The notes under the pieces were generated by a model. The model saw only the letters and a program-made list of their open reading frames with translations. It was not told where the DNA came from and made no database searches. Source: Leptolyngbyaceae cyanobacterium (GTDB taxonomy: Bacteria; Cyanobacteriota; Cyanobacteriia; Cyanobacteriales; Aerosakkonemataceae). Taken from it: DNA of 64,000 nucleotides. Numbering within the stretch: position 1 is the first letter of the stretch; each line of letters starts with the position of its first letter. Shown in pieces: positions 1 to 8,254 of this stretch. The position numbers were made by a program, and so were the translations under genes. The stretch covers positions 1 through 64,000 of the forward strand of contig DATNQN010000071.1 in NCBI GenBank assembly GCA_036703985.1, given 5' to 3'.

Positions 1-47
1 AGGGGGCAGGGGGCAGGGGGCAGGGGGAAAGGGGAAAAGGAAAAAGG
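1..47. repeat. G-rich low-complexity repeat
   Basis: Tandem copies of a seven-base unit (GGGGGCA) grade into GGGGAAAAGG. Similar G-rich or C-rich tracts recur between genes in this window, for example near 8310-8350, 13017-13040 and 44041-44100. The rest of the stretch up to the first gene is AT-rich, and I see no RNA gene or clear promoter in it. Confidence 0.7.
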
Positions 48-185
48 GTAAACTATTTAATTTTTATCCTTCATCCGTTTCCTCCCCGATCGTTCCTCAT
101 CCCAACCTGTAATTAGATGCCTCAGAAATCGTACACTACAGAATTACAAAAAAGATTTGCCAAATTTTGATATAAAAACAAACAA

Positions 186-199
186 TCCAGACCAGAATA
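186..199. repeat. 14-bp repeat flanking the DUF3038-DUF4335 pair
   Basis: TCCAGACCAGAATA occurs here, upstream of the DUF3038 gene, and again in the same orientation at 3065-3078, just downstream of the DUF4335 gene. The two copies therefore bracket the gene pair. Function is unknown; chance or a small dispersed repeat are both possible. Confidence 0.4.
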
Positions 200-321
200 T
201 ATTGATCAATAGCTAGGGTAGAGATGTGGCACTCAGGCTGAGACAAAAAGGTCAACAAAGCTAGCTGGTAACCCAGATTGGTTTTGTCGCAGTCCACATC
301 CCCTAAATTTAGCTAGTTAGA

Positions 322-948
322 ATGAAAGTCTCCGCAAGCGTAATGTATCTAGATACTCCACCTGCCCAATCTATTCCTGTCATTTTGGACAGCTTACCCA
401 TTCCTCCTTCCTTTGAGGATCGCGAAATTCCTCGTCGCGCCAGACTGAAAATCGATTTGATTCTCTTGGCAATTGAAGCTTTGGATTTGGGTGGTTCCGA
501 AGCCATCCTCACCCTAGCTGCCGAACTGGGATTGCAAGATATCATTAAAAATCGGGTTAACCTGTGGCGGCTTCGCAGTACCAATCCTTTGCGACGTTAC
601 AGCCAACGTCATAACCTGACTGTGGTAGAGGCAAAAGCCTTGGTTGTGATTGCTTGCTACCTAGCGCGACGGATGACGGTTTTGATTCGGCAGTTGATTC
701 TGGCTTATCAACAATTAAGCGAGAAGCAGCTATCTATGGAGCATCATTTTCGACTTTCTGACTATCTGGAACGCTTCCGCAAGCACTTCCGCAGCCGAAT
801 GAACCCCCGACGATCTGGGGTGATCGCTTACAGCAATGATGACAAATTAAATGAGCTAGCGATGTCTCTGTTAGGAGAGTTGTTATTTTGTACCGGTACT
901 GCTGGAATGCAGCGCTTCTGGAGCAGCTTATTTGATGGCGAAATATGA
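322..948 (+). CDS. DUF3038 domain protein
   Basis: A 208-residue soluble protein with no signal peptide or membrane segment. The sequence matches my recollection of DUF3038, a family restricted to cyanobacteria and of unknown function. The core is a predicted helical segment rich in Leu and Arg, roughly residues 40-150, with Arg-rich stretches near residues 75-90 and 150-165. The family is usually encoded beside a DUF4335 gene, which is the case here, so the two proteins probably act together. No strong Shine-Dalgarno sequence precedes the ATG. No biochemical role can be assigned from sequence. Confidence 0.8.
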   Translation: MKVSASVMYLDTPPAQSIPVILDSLPIPPSFEDREIPRRARLKIDLILLAIEALDLGGSEAILTLAAELGLQDIIKNRVNLWRLRSTNPLRRYSQRHNLTVVEAKALVVIACYLARRMTVLIRQLILAYQQLSEKQLSMEHHFRLSDYLERFRKHFRSRMNPRRSGVIAYSNDDKLNELAMSLLGELLFCTGTAGMQRFWSSLFDGEI

Positions 949-1152
949 TATTTAATTAGGCGTAATGAGTTGCATAGTCATTAGTCATTTGTCCTGTTCG
1001 ATCTGGGTAATGCCTAGTGGCTAAAAACCCTTACTCCATCATCAATAAAAATTCCTCCTCAGTTTTCCCCTGCCGATCGCTTTTTCCATATCTTCTCGTT
1101 CTTGACGGGAATCGTTAGCTAGCTGGGGGAATAATAATAAGGAGGTTGTCCC

Positions 1153-1176
1153 ATGCTGAATCCAAAATTGACATGA
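1153..1176 (+). CDS. Putative 7-codon leader peptide (MLNPKLT)
   Basis: A near-perfect Shine-Dalgarno sequence AAGGAGG (1139-1145) lies seven bases before an ATG that opens the short frame MLNPKLT. Its TGA stop overlaps the ATG of the DUF4335 gene as ATGA. The DUF4335 ATG has no Shine-Dalgarno sequence of its own at usual spacing. The arrangement suggests translational coupling: ribosomes load at the leader and reinitiate on DUF4335. An alternative is an in-frame TTG at 1146, but it directly abuts the Shine-Dalgarno motif, which is poor spacing. Confidence 0.5.
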   Translation: MLNPKLT

Positions 1177-2948
1177 CCATCCAACGTCAGTACAGTCTGC
1201 CCAATTGCACTTTAGTTTTAGAAGGGTTGAGTGATGCAACTACTGGTAGTGGCCAGTTAGACGTGCGTCCGGTAATGTCTATTTTGGTGAATGCCGAGTG
1301 TCATTTGGCTGGTTCTGGGCCACCATTGACTGGTGGGCGAGAATTTTTTGAAAGTTTGATCGCCGCAGTCAGTAACTATGCCCAAGAGTTTCTCAGCGGT
1401 ATACCTCATTCCCTAGATAGCCACAGCGAATCGCCGTTGGTGCAACTGCGCCGGATCGGTACGAATTTACATCGTTTGATCGTACAACGACGAGGCGATG
1501 TAAGCGTCGCGTCAAGCAATGGTTTAACTGGTAATACGGCTTCTAGCGCACCGATCGAACTCGATCTGACTACGGTGCAATTGTTCGATTTAGTAGAGGC
1601 GATCGATCAGTTCGTTGCCGATAGCCAAACTTTACCAGGTTTACCAGTCCGAATCGCACCTGTCGAACGCCGATTTGCCAATTCCGACCAACCGATTGCC
1701 AAACGAGCAGCACCAGCTGCGATCGGGGTTTCTACTGTAGCTGTGGCGGCTTTAGCTCTCTTTTTCGTTCCCGTTCCCCAAGAACAAAGACCGATTAAGG
1801 ATGAACCGCTACCTCAACCAACTCCTGGTTCCGTTTCGACTACTCCCGGTGCTTCAGTACCGCCTACCGATAACCAACCTGCATCTCCTTTACCCTCAGC
1901 AACGGAAACACCATCTCCGTCATCTTTGGGACTAGAAAATATTTCTCCCACGCCATTAGCAACGGAAACACCATCTCCGTCATCTTTGGGACCAGAAAAT
2001 ATTTCTCCCACGCCATTAGCGACGGAAACACCATCATCATCTTTAAGCCCAGAAAATATTTCTCCCACACCATTAGCGACGGAAACACCATCATCATCTT
2101 TGGTAGGGGAAAGTATTTCTCCCACACCATTAGCGACGGAAACACCGTCATCATCTTTGGTAGGGGAAAGTATTTCTCCCACGCCATTAGCCACGGAAAC
2201 GCCTGCTGCATCAACTTTCGCATCCCAAACCGTGACTCCTTCTCCTGCTGCTTCAGAATTAACTACAACTTCTACGATCGGTACGGAGATTATCAATCCT
2301 ACCCAACTGGAAGATTTAAAGTGGAAACTTTATAACCAAATTAATCAAGCTTGGCAAAATCGATCGCAATGGGATAAGAATTTGGTTTATCGGGTAACCG
2401 TTAATGAGGATGGCGCAATTGTGGGGTATAAATCGGAAGATGTCGCTGCTAATGCAGTAGTTGAGCAAACTCCCTTACCTAAATTGCTAGTCAGTCCTTC
2501 TGTTAATCCTGATGCGGCTAAAAAACCGATGGCTGATTTTAAGGTCGTCTTTAGTCCTCAAGGTGTACCGGAAGTTAGTCCCTGGCGAGGAGCGGTAGCA
2601 ACTACAACACCTTTAGGTTTAGAAATTGTCGATGCGGGTATCTTACGAGATTTAAACCAACAGCTTCACAAGCAAATTTTGGACAATAAGGAAGCTGGTG
2701 TCAGGTTTCCAGAGCAATTGATTTATCGAGTAGCGATGCGTCCAGATGGCACGATCGTAGACTATGAAGCTCGCAATCAAACTGCTTCCGATTACCTTAA
2801 CCAAACTCCCTTACCGAAACTGAAGTCTTCTATTTCTCCTACTGCAACTACTTCGCCTACTAATAACCAAGAACCTCTGGCTTACTTTAAGGTTGTCTTT
2901 ACTCCTAGAGGCGTTCCTCAGGTGAGTCCTTGGCGAGGATTTCGTTGA
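1173..2948 (+). CDS. DUF4335 domain membrane-anchored protein
   Basis: The protein of 591 residues begins MTIQRQYSLPNC, as DUF4335 proteins do, which is why this ATG was preferred over the upstream TTG. An N-terminal DUF4335 domain (about residues 1-170) is followed by one transmembrane segment near residues 180-200. A Pro/Ser/Thr-rich linker with five tandem repeats of 19-20 residues comes next. The C-terminal third holds two copies of a roughly 100-residue module, each ending in a similar VSPWRG motif. The layout suggests a membrane-tethered protein with a flexible stalk. Function is unknown; pairing with the upstream DUF3038 gene suggests a shared role. Translation is probably coupled to a short leader ORF. 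Confidence 0.75.
   Translation: MTIQRQYSLPNCTLVLEGLSDATTGSGQLDVRPVMSILVNAECHLAGSGPPLTGGREFFESLIAAVSNYAQEFLSGIPHSLDSHSESPLVQLRRIGTNLHRLIVQRRGDVSVASSNGLTGNTASSAPIELDLTTVQLFDLVEAIDQFVADSQTLPGLPVRIAPVERRFANSDQPIAKRAAPAAIGVSTVAVAALALFFVPVPQEQRPIKDEPLPQPTPGSVSTTPGASVPPTDNQPASPLPSATETPSPSSLGLENISPTPLATETPSPSSLGPENISPTPLATETPSSSLSPENISPTPLATETPSSSLVGESISPTPLATETPSSSLVGESISPTPLATETPAASTFASQTVTPSPAASELTTTSTIGTEIINPTQLEDLKWKLYNQINQAWQNRSQWDKNLVYRVTVNEDGAIVGYKSEDVAANAVVEQTPLPKLLVSPSVNPDAAKKPMADFKVVFSPQGVPEVSPWRGAVATTTPLGLEIVDAGILRDLNQQLHKQILDNKEAGVRFPEQLIYRVAMRPDGTIVDYEARNQTASDYLNQTPLPKLKSSISPTATTSPTNNQEPLAYFKVVFTPRGVPQVSPWRGFR
1899..2189 (+). repeat. Five in-frame tandem repeats (60/60/57/57/57 bp)
   Basis: Five direct repeats begin at 1899, 1959, 2019, 2076 and 2133, and a partial sixth starts at 2190. 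Each unit encodes a variant of ATETPSPSSLGxENISPTPL. The later three units are one codon shorter, so the frame is kept. They form the Ser/Pro/Thr-rich stalk of the DUF4335 protein and are likely to vary in copy number between strains. Confidence 0.9.
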
Positions 2949-2993
2949 TATCTCATAGCCGCTATACCTGCGCCTATTTTTATCAATTTAATT

Positions 2994-3046
2994 CCCACAT
3001 TCGACACTTTATTTTCATGAGTATTAATCGCTATGTTGAATGTGGG
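2994..3046 (+). terminator. Stem-loop after the DUF4335 gene
   Basis: CCCACATTCGACA (2994-3006) can pair with TGTTGAATGTGGG (3034-3046), giving a 13-bp stem with one G-U pair and a 27-base loop. It lies about 45 bases after the stop codon and is followed by an AT-rich stretch. It could end the transcript or protect its 3-prime end. The rest of the gap up to 3375 contains a 14-bp repeat and a dispersed palindromic element. Confidence 0.45.
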
Positions 3047-3202
3047 TTAAATTTATTAAAACAGTCCAGACCAGAATAATAAATATCTTTTACCAGTCAT
3101 TGAAGTATTTCCAAATTTACTATTTCAGAAATTAAGTTAGAAGAATAAATTTATTGATTATTTCAAAAAATAATTTTATTTTTTACGATTTGATATACGC
3201 AG

Positions 3203-3318
3203 GTCTTGCACCTTTCTCAATAAGGCTAAATAAACCGGGTTTTTCAACCAAAAATCTAGGGTTTCAGGTGAGGACAGTTGCAAAAAACCCGGCTTCTAAC
3301 CCTGAAGCAATTTGTGAG
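3203..3318. repeat. Dispersed palindromic element, copy A
   Basis: This 116-bp block aligns along its whole length with 59254-59369. Both start with TCTTGCACC, then carry the core AAACCGGGTTT, a CAAC-AAAAATC stretch, and a second inverted core AAACCCGG. The two cores in each copy can pair to form a long hairpin. The terminal inverted repeat is worn here (TTGCACCT against TGAAGCAA) but clear in the other copy. It looks like a small non-autonomous or REP-like element. An ORF reading through it appears spurious. Confidence 0.6.
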
Positions 3319-3375
3319 TATAAAAACAGTAATTCAAACATCCTCAATGTTCTCTCACTTATTACCCAGCCTAAA

Positions 3376-5631
3376 TTAGCGAATCACTTGCCGCATATAG
3401 TTACCCCAAATTTGTGCTGCTTGAGCGCTACTTCCTCTGGTAGGAGAGTTATTATCATTCCCCAACCAAATGCCGGTCACTAATTGGCGAGAGGGAATAA
3501 AACCAATAAACCAGAGGTCGCGATTATCGCTATTCGTACCTGTTTTACCTGCTTCTTCTCCTAATCCTAAAGATGCGCTGCGTCCGGTGCCACTTCTGAC
3601 TACGCCTTGTAGTAAATTAGTCATTTGAGAAGCTACTTGAGGTTGCAGGACTCGTTTACTATCGCTAGCCGGATCGTAGGAATAAATTACTCGACAGGTT
3701 TTTGGGTTATTACGATCGCTACAATCACTACTATCCAAAATACGCGCGATCGCGTGAGGGCGATTCCACACGCCCCGATTGGCGATTGCACCAAAAGCAC
3801 CTGTCATTTCCAGCACGTAAACTTCACTTTGCCCCAAAACTAAACCCGGTACGGGATTCAGTTTCGATTCAATTCCCAGACGATGGGCCATATCCACTAC
3901 TTTATTCAAACCGACATCCCGCGCTACTCTTAATGCGATCGCATTTTCCGATTGAGCGATCCCATTAAACATATCGGTACTAGCACCACCCACTCTTTCG
4001 CAACCTCGATAACTACTCACCCAAACTAAAGGAGCGCAAGAATAAGATTTATAAGGAGAAATGCCTTGTTCGAGGGCAGCTACATAAGCAAAAACCTTAA
4101 AAGTCGATGCAGCTTGTCTGTGAGCTTGAGTAACGCGATTAAACTGACTTTGAGTGTAATCTAAACCGCCAGTCATCGCTAAAATGGTTCCCGTGCTGGA
4201 ATCAAGAGTAACAATTGCACCTTGGGAAAACCGAAAATTTGCTCCAGCATTATTTATCGCATTACGCAAAGATTGCTCGGCTTGCCGTTGGATGCGAGAA
4301 TTCAGAAAGGTTTCGATGATATAATTTCCCTCTCTGGCAGCTTCCGGCAAAATAGTTTCTAATTCGTTGAAAACATAACTGTAGAAATAAGGCGCGATCG
4401 TATTTGCTTGTTCTTGACAAACTTTCGGACTAACTTCCAAAGGCGATCGTCTGGCTCGATTCGCCTCTTCTTGGCTTATTTTGCCCTGCCCGAGCATCTG
4501 AGCGATCACCAGATTGCGAAGATTAGTTGCCCTTCTGATTCCCTGACGATCGCAAGGGTTAAAAGTATTCGGAGCAGGCAAAAACGATACTAATGTGGCA
4601 GCTTCCGCCACGTTAATATCTCTAGCTGACTTGCCAAAATAAAACTGAGAAGCATCCTCAAAACCGTAAGCATCTCCTCCCAAAAAAACGCGATTCAAAT
4701 AAGTCAGCAGTAAATAATCCTTGCCATACAAAAATTCTAGTTTAAGAGCAACTACAGCTTCTCGCAGTTTTCGCCCTAGAGAATCTTGATAACCTACATA
4801 ATCTCTAAATAAACTGCGCGCGAGTTGTTGCGTAACAGTACTACCGCCTTGGCGATCGCCACCTTTACTGATAATAAAACTAGCCCTGGCAATCCCGATC
4901 GGATCGATTCCCAAGTGCCAATAAAAACGCTTATCTTCCGAAGCAATCACCGCTTTTGGCAAATAAGGAGAAAAATCCGATAAACGCTGCATTTCTACGT
5001 GAGCGTTATTACGCGGTTGCCGCAGGGGTTGCCCATCACGAGCATAAACTATGACTGGCCCTCCCGTCGCTGTCGGCAAAGGACGCACCGGAATTTTTTG
5101 CCACTCCAAAAGAATTGCCAGCGTTACTAATGCCGTGACGCCGCTAATACCGTAAACAGCCCAAGTAGAAGCTTTTACATACCAAGGTGGCGGATCGTAA
5201 AACTGCACCCGCACGGACTGCGCCAATTCCGGCGGCCCCAACGTTAAAATATCCCCATGTCGCAGTAACTTAGATTTAAGCCGTTTTCTACCCCGATAAA
5301 TTCCGTTAGTCGAACCTTCATCTTTAATTAAAAAAGACTTCTGGCGGCGTCCGGTGCGACTCAAAGACAGGTGAATTTGGCTGACTACCGGATTACGCAC
5401 CACGATATCGCACGATCGAGAACTGCGTCCTAAAGTATAGCGATCGCCCAACAACGGGTAAACTTCTGTATTGTTCGTATCGCTATCCTCCACTCGCAAT
5501 TCTGGCACTCTCGTATTAGGTTTGAGTACCAGTTGAGAAAAGTTAACTTTTGCTTGAACTGTTTGAACTACTTGGGTGACAATTGCCCCAAAATTAGTTT
5601 TTGGTGGACGTTGGCGCTGCGGAGAAGTCAT
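3376..5631 (-). CDS. FHA-domain class A penicillin-binding protein (PBP1A type)
   Basis: A bifunctional peptidoglycan synthase of 751 residues that polymerises glycan strands and cross-links stem peptides outside the plasma membrane. Residues 60-140 form an FHA domain (GRSSRSCDIV, then SQIHLSL and STNG). One transmembrane segment follows at about 156-176. The GT51 glycosyltransferase spans about 195-375, with catalytic Glu in SEDKRFYWH (E232) and GGSTVTQQLAR. The transpeptidase covers about 470-740, with S509 and K512 of STFK, the SEN triad and KTGT (696-699). FHA domains bind phosphothreonine, so Ser/Thr kinase control is inferred. lspA and bioY follow upstream on the same strand. Confidence 0.93.
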   Translation of the reverse strand: MTSPQRQRPPKTNFGAIVTQVVQTVQAKVNFSQLVLKPNTRVPELRVEDSDTNNTEVYPLLGDRYTLGRSSRSCDIVVRNPVVSQIHLSLSRTGRRQKSFLIKDEGSTNGIYRGRKRLKSKLLRHGDILTLGPPELAQSVRVQFYDPPPWYVKASTWAVYGISGVTALVTLAILLEWQKIPVRPLPTATGGPVIVYARDGQPLRQPRNNAHVEMQRLSDFSPYLPKAVIASEDKRFYWHLGIDPIGIARASFIISKGGDRQGGSTVTQQLARSLFRDYVGYQDSLGRKLREAVVALKLEFLYGKDYLLLTYLNRVFLGGDAYGFEDASQFYFGKSARDINVAEAATLVSFLPAPNTFNPCDRQGIRRATNLRNLVIAQMLGQGKISQEEANRARRSPLEVSPKVCQEQANTIAPYFYSYVFNELETILPEAAREGNYIIETFLNSRIQRQAEQSLRNAINNAGANFRFSQGAIVTLDSSTGTILAMTGGLDYTQSQFNRVTQAHRQAASTFKVFAYVAALEQGISPYKSYSCAPLVWVSSYRGCERVGGASTDMFNGIAQSENAIALRVARDVGLNKVVDMAHRLGIESKLNPVPGLVLGQSEVYVLEMTGAFGAIANRGVWNRPHAIARILDSSDCSDRNNPKTCRVIYSYDPASDSKRVLQPQVASQMTNLLQGVVRSGTGRSASLGLGEEAGKTGTNSDNRDLWFIGFIPSRQLVTGIWLGNDNNSPTRGSSAQAAQIWGNYMRQVIR

Positions 5632-5639
5632 AGTTCAAT

Positions 5640-5806
5640 TTTAGATTTCCGATTTTCGATTTTCGATTGGCAATTGGAAAGGATGAAGGATGAAGTGTGA
5701 AGGATGAAGTCAAGAGTTTTCCCTGCCTCATCGCATCCCCTCCATCTCACCACCGCCCCATCTTCCCATTTCCACATCTCCCACTCACCCACTTACCTCT
5801 TACTCA
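5640..5806. repeat. Low-complexity spacer
   Basis: Short imperfect repeats of GATTTTCGATT and GGATGAAG are followed by a C-rich tract of CCCATCT- and CCACTCACC-like units. No ORF or RNA gene is visible. Comparable spacers occur at 7028-7171, 13017-13135 and 43993-44100. Confidence 0.6.
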
Positions 5807-5811
5807 TCCTA

Positions 5812-6282
5812 CTAAGAACCACTTTTAGATTGCTCGTTTTTCCGGAAAGCAGAAATGAATAGGCAAGCAATACCTAAATTAATAGATACATCTGCCAGAT
5901 TAAACACGGGAAAATTAATTAACCGAAAATCGAGAAAATCGATTACGTAGTTCAATAAAAAGCGATCGATCCCATTTCCGATCGCGCCACCCAAAATAAA
6001 GCCGTAGCCTAGTTGCTCCCAGCGTGACAGATCGGGCCCGAACAAGGCAAGGGCAATCAACCCTAAACTAACTATCAAAGATAGCCAGCGCAACCACCCA
6101 CCCCCTTGACTGAATAAACTAAATGCCGCACCGGGATTTCTCACATAAGTTAAATGAAATACACCCTTCCATAATGGCCATGTTTCATGCAGCCGGAAAT
6201 TCTGCACTACCAAGTATTTACTCAATTGATCTAAAACTAAACAGATCGGGGCAACAATCCAAAATAATCGATTTTTTGTCAT
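5812..6282 (-). CDS. lspA: Lipoprotein signal peptidase II
   Basis: A membrane-embedded aspartic protease of 156 residues that removes the signal peptide of prolipoproteins after diacylglycerylation. Four hydrophobic segments are visible. The conserved boxes are present: DQLSKYLV near residue 18, NPGAAFS near 49, GNGIDR containing catalytic D106, and NLADVSIN containing catalytic D131. Length is normal for the family. The start codon is the last unit of a heptamer repeat array, so the ribosome-binding region consists of STRR sequence and lacks a Shine-Dalgarno motif. Likely clients here include PstS, Psb27 and the PLD lipoprotein. Confidence 0.95.
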   Translation of the reverse strand: MTKNRLFWIVAPICLVLDQLSKYLVVQNFRLHETWPLWKGVFHLTYVRNPGAAFSLFSQGGGWLRWLSLIVSLGLIALALFGPDLSRWEQLGYGFILGGAIGNGIDRFLLNYVIDFLDFRLINFPVFNLADVSINLGIACLFISAFRKNEQSKSGS

Positions 6283-6350
6283 TGGTCATTAGTCATTAGT
6301 CATTGGTCATTAGTCATCGGTCATTAGTCATCAGTCATCGGTCATCGCTC
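6279..6350. repeat. STRR heptamer array running into the lspA start codon
   Basis: About ten tandem seven-base units of the type TCATTAG, TCATTGG or TCATCGG. On the lspA coding strand each unit contains ATGA, so the array is a chain of ATG start and overlapping TGA stop signals stepping through the reading frames. The first unit supplies the lspA ATG. Such short tandemly repeated repetitive sequences are known from filamentous cyanobacteria. Confidence 0.85.
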
Positions 6351-6409
6351 ATAGTTATTCAGCTAATAATTACTCATCAAAAATGTTTTTTGATAAATTA
6401 CTAGTAACA

Positions 6410-6447
6410 AATGACTAGTGACGAATGACAAATAACCAATGACTAAT
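6410..6447. repeat. STRR-like heptamers at the bioY 3-prime end
   Basis: Degenerate units such as AATGACTAGTGACGAATGAC and CCAATGACTAAT, in the opposite orientation to the array at 6279-6350. The two arrays could pair in the transcript between bioY and lspA. The repeat reaches into the last codons of bioY. Confidence 0.6.
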
Positions 6448-7027
6448 AAAACATGATGCGTCGCAAAAAGAACGCTAAGACTGTTACTGCACAAATAATT
6501 GCTAGCTGTCCTGGTAGTGCAAACAAAGAGTACCTCAAAATAGTTGGTACAAGAGAAACAGCAGTGCTATTCGTCCAGTTTAAGAAATGGCCGATCGCCA
6601 AATAAACAATACCGACAACATGAATGGTTATTAACCCACAAACACAACTCAATGCTAAAGACTCTAATTTCGATGGCATCCGAAAGGCTAGCAAACCACA
6701 TAACCAAGCACCGGGAACAAAGCCTAGCAAATATCCAAAGCTAGGCTCTTTAATATAACTGATGCCGCCACCTTGAGTGAAAACTGGCAACCAAGTTAAG
6801 CCTAAAGCAAGATATGCAATTTGAGACAAGGCACCGGCGTTTTTACCGCCAAGGCAACCTACCAGCAGCACGGCACCGATCTGATAAGTCACGCCTAAGG
6901 AGTAAGTCGGTATGCCAGACTGACTCCACAGCCAAGGCGGACTAGCCATAGAAGCTTCTAGAAAGGTACCACCAATAGTGAGCATTAACCCAATGAATGC
7001 CCACAGCAGTTCAGTGGCAGAAAACAC
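6443..7027 (-). CDS. bioY: Biotin transporter S component BioY
   Basis: An integral membrane protein of 194 residues with about six hydrophobic segments. It resembles the BioY family, the substrate-binding component of ECF-type biotin uptake. Family motifs visible include GALSQIAYLALGLTWLPVF (residues about 65-83), followed by the GGG and GYLLGFVPGAW region. No ECF ATPase or T component is encoded nearby, so it may use shared ECF subunits elsewhere or work alone, as some BioY proteins do. bioB lies 144 bp upstream on the same strand, supporting the biotin assignment. Confidence 0.9.
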   Translation of the reverse strand: MFSATELLWAFIGLMLTIGGTFLEASMASPPWLWSQSGIPTYSLGVTYQIGAVLLVGCLGGKNAGALSQIAYLALGLTWLPVFTQGGGISYIKEPSFGYLLGFVPGAWLCGLLAFRMPSKLESLALSCVCGLITIHVVGIVYLAIGHFLNWTNSTAVSLVPTILRYSLFALPGQLAIICAVTVLAFFLRRIMFY

Positions 7028-7171
7028 GTCGATTTTAGATTTGAGATTTTCGATTGAAGAACGATGAATTATGAAGGATGAAATATGAAGGATAAAGGAT
7101 AAAGTGAAAAAATTAAAAAATTTCCTCCCTTTCCACCTTTTTCCTTTTTCCCCTTTTCTCCTCCCTTCATA

Positions 7172-8254
7172 CTAAGGAACGGGCGCTTCCCCGCCTTGGA
7201 GTCCTAAGGATGCGAGCATAGCATGGTCTTGTTCTGGGGCTTGACCTAAAGTAGTTAGATAATGACCGATCAGCATGGCATTAATTCCCGCTTTCAGTCC
7301 CAGAGCTTGCAGTTCGCCCATCACGGCTTCCCGTCCGCCAGCGTAACGGATAATTTGTTTGGGTAGAATCATCCGAAAGATCGCGATCGCTTTGAGCGCT
7401 TCATAGGGATCGAGTTTCGAGCGATCGCTTAAAGGAGTTCCCTGTCTGGCATTCAGCAAGTTTAGGGGAACTGATTCCACCTCTAATTCTCGCAATGCCA
7501 AAGCTAAATCCACTCTATCCGACCAGCTTTCGCCCATACCTATGATACCGCCAGTACAAGCTTGGATTCCGGCAGCTTTCAGATTTTTGACCGTTTCTAC
7601 TCGATCTTGCCAAGTATGGGTGGTCACGATTTCCGGATAAAAGTTTTCTGAAGCTTCCAGGTTATGGTTGTAGCGAGTTACGCCAGCTTCCTTAAGAGCT
7701 CGTGCTTGTTCTAGAGTGACTTCTCCTAAGGCACAACAAGGTTTGATATTAGTTTCGGCAGTAATTTGTCGGACTGTTTCTAAAATCCGTTCCAATTCTC
7801 CTGATTTAGGGCTGTTATATTTAAGGCCGCGTCCCTGACTTACCAAGCAAAATCTTTTTGCTCCGGCTGCTTCGGCTGCTTTGGCTTGGGCCAGAATTTC
7901 TTCTGTAGTTTTTAAACCATAAACTGGCGAATCTGCTCCAGGATGGTGGGCTGACTGGGAGCAGAACGAGCAGTTTTCCGAACAATTGCCCGACTTAACA
8001 TTGATAATGCTGCATAAATCTACCGTGTTACCGCAACAAGCTTGTCGCACTTTATCGGCAGCTTCGCACAAGAGCAGGATATTTTCTTGCCCTTCTATTT
8101 CGGTAAGTGCATGAGCTTCTGCTCGACTCAGGTGAACTCCTGCAATAATTCGATCGGCTAGCTCGAAAAGCCATTCTCGCAATGACTCTTCGGACTTCCA
8201 GGGGAAATCAGCATTTGATGAATGACTGGAAGATGAGAAAGAGGCTTGAACCAC
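7172..8254 (-). CDS. bioB: Biotin synthase
   Basis: A radical SAM enzyme of 360 residues that inserts sulfur into dethiobiotin, the last step of biotin synthesis. The SAM cluster motif is C91-x3-C95-x2-C98 (CSENCSFC). Other family blocks include YNHNLEAS, GGIIGMGE, VPLNLLN and YAGGRE. The first 15 or so residues are Ser-rich and variable, so the start is slightly uncertain. bioY follows on the same strand, giving synthesis and uptake side by side. No other bio genes appear in the window. Confidence 0.97.
   Translation of the reverse strand: MVQASFSSSSHSSNADFPWKSEESLREWLFELADRIIAGVHLSRAEAHALTEIEGQENILLLCEAADKVRQACCGNTVDLCSIINVKSGNCSENCSFCSQSAHHPGADSPVYGLKTTEEILAQAKAAEAAGAKRFCLVSQGRGLKYNSPKSGELERILETVRQITAETNIKPCCALGEVTLEQARALKEAGVTRYNHNLEASENFYPEIVTTHTWQDRVETVKNLKAAGIQACTGGIIGMGESWSDRVDLALALRELEVESVPLNLLNARQGTPLSDRSKLDPYEALKAIAIFRMILPKQIIRYAGGREAVMGELQALGLKAGINAMLIGHYLTTLGQAPEQDHAMLASLGLQGGEAPVP

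Noticed and set aside
1814-2296. Minus-strand ORFs with repeated GVSVANGVGEI units
   Set aside because: They are the antisense of the Pro/Ser/Thr repeats in the DUF4335 gene and have no start signal of their own.
3154-3483. Plus-strand ORF of 109 codons
   Set aside because: It passes through the dispersed palindromic element and into the end of the PBP gene on the other strand.
6279-6350. CRISPR-like tandem array
   Set aside because: Units are seven bases with no unique spacers; this is an STRR array. No cas gene is present.
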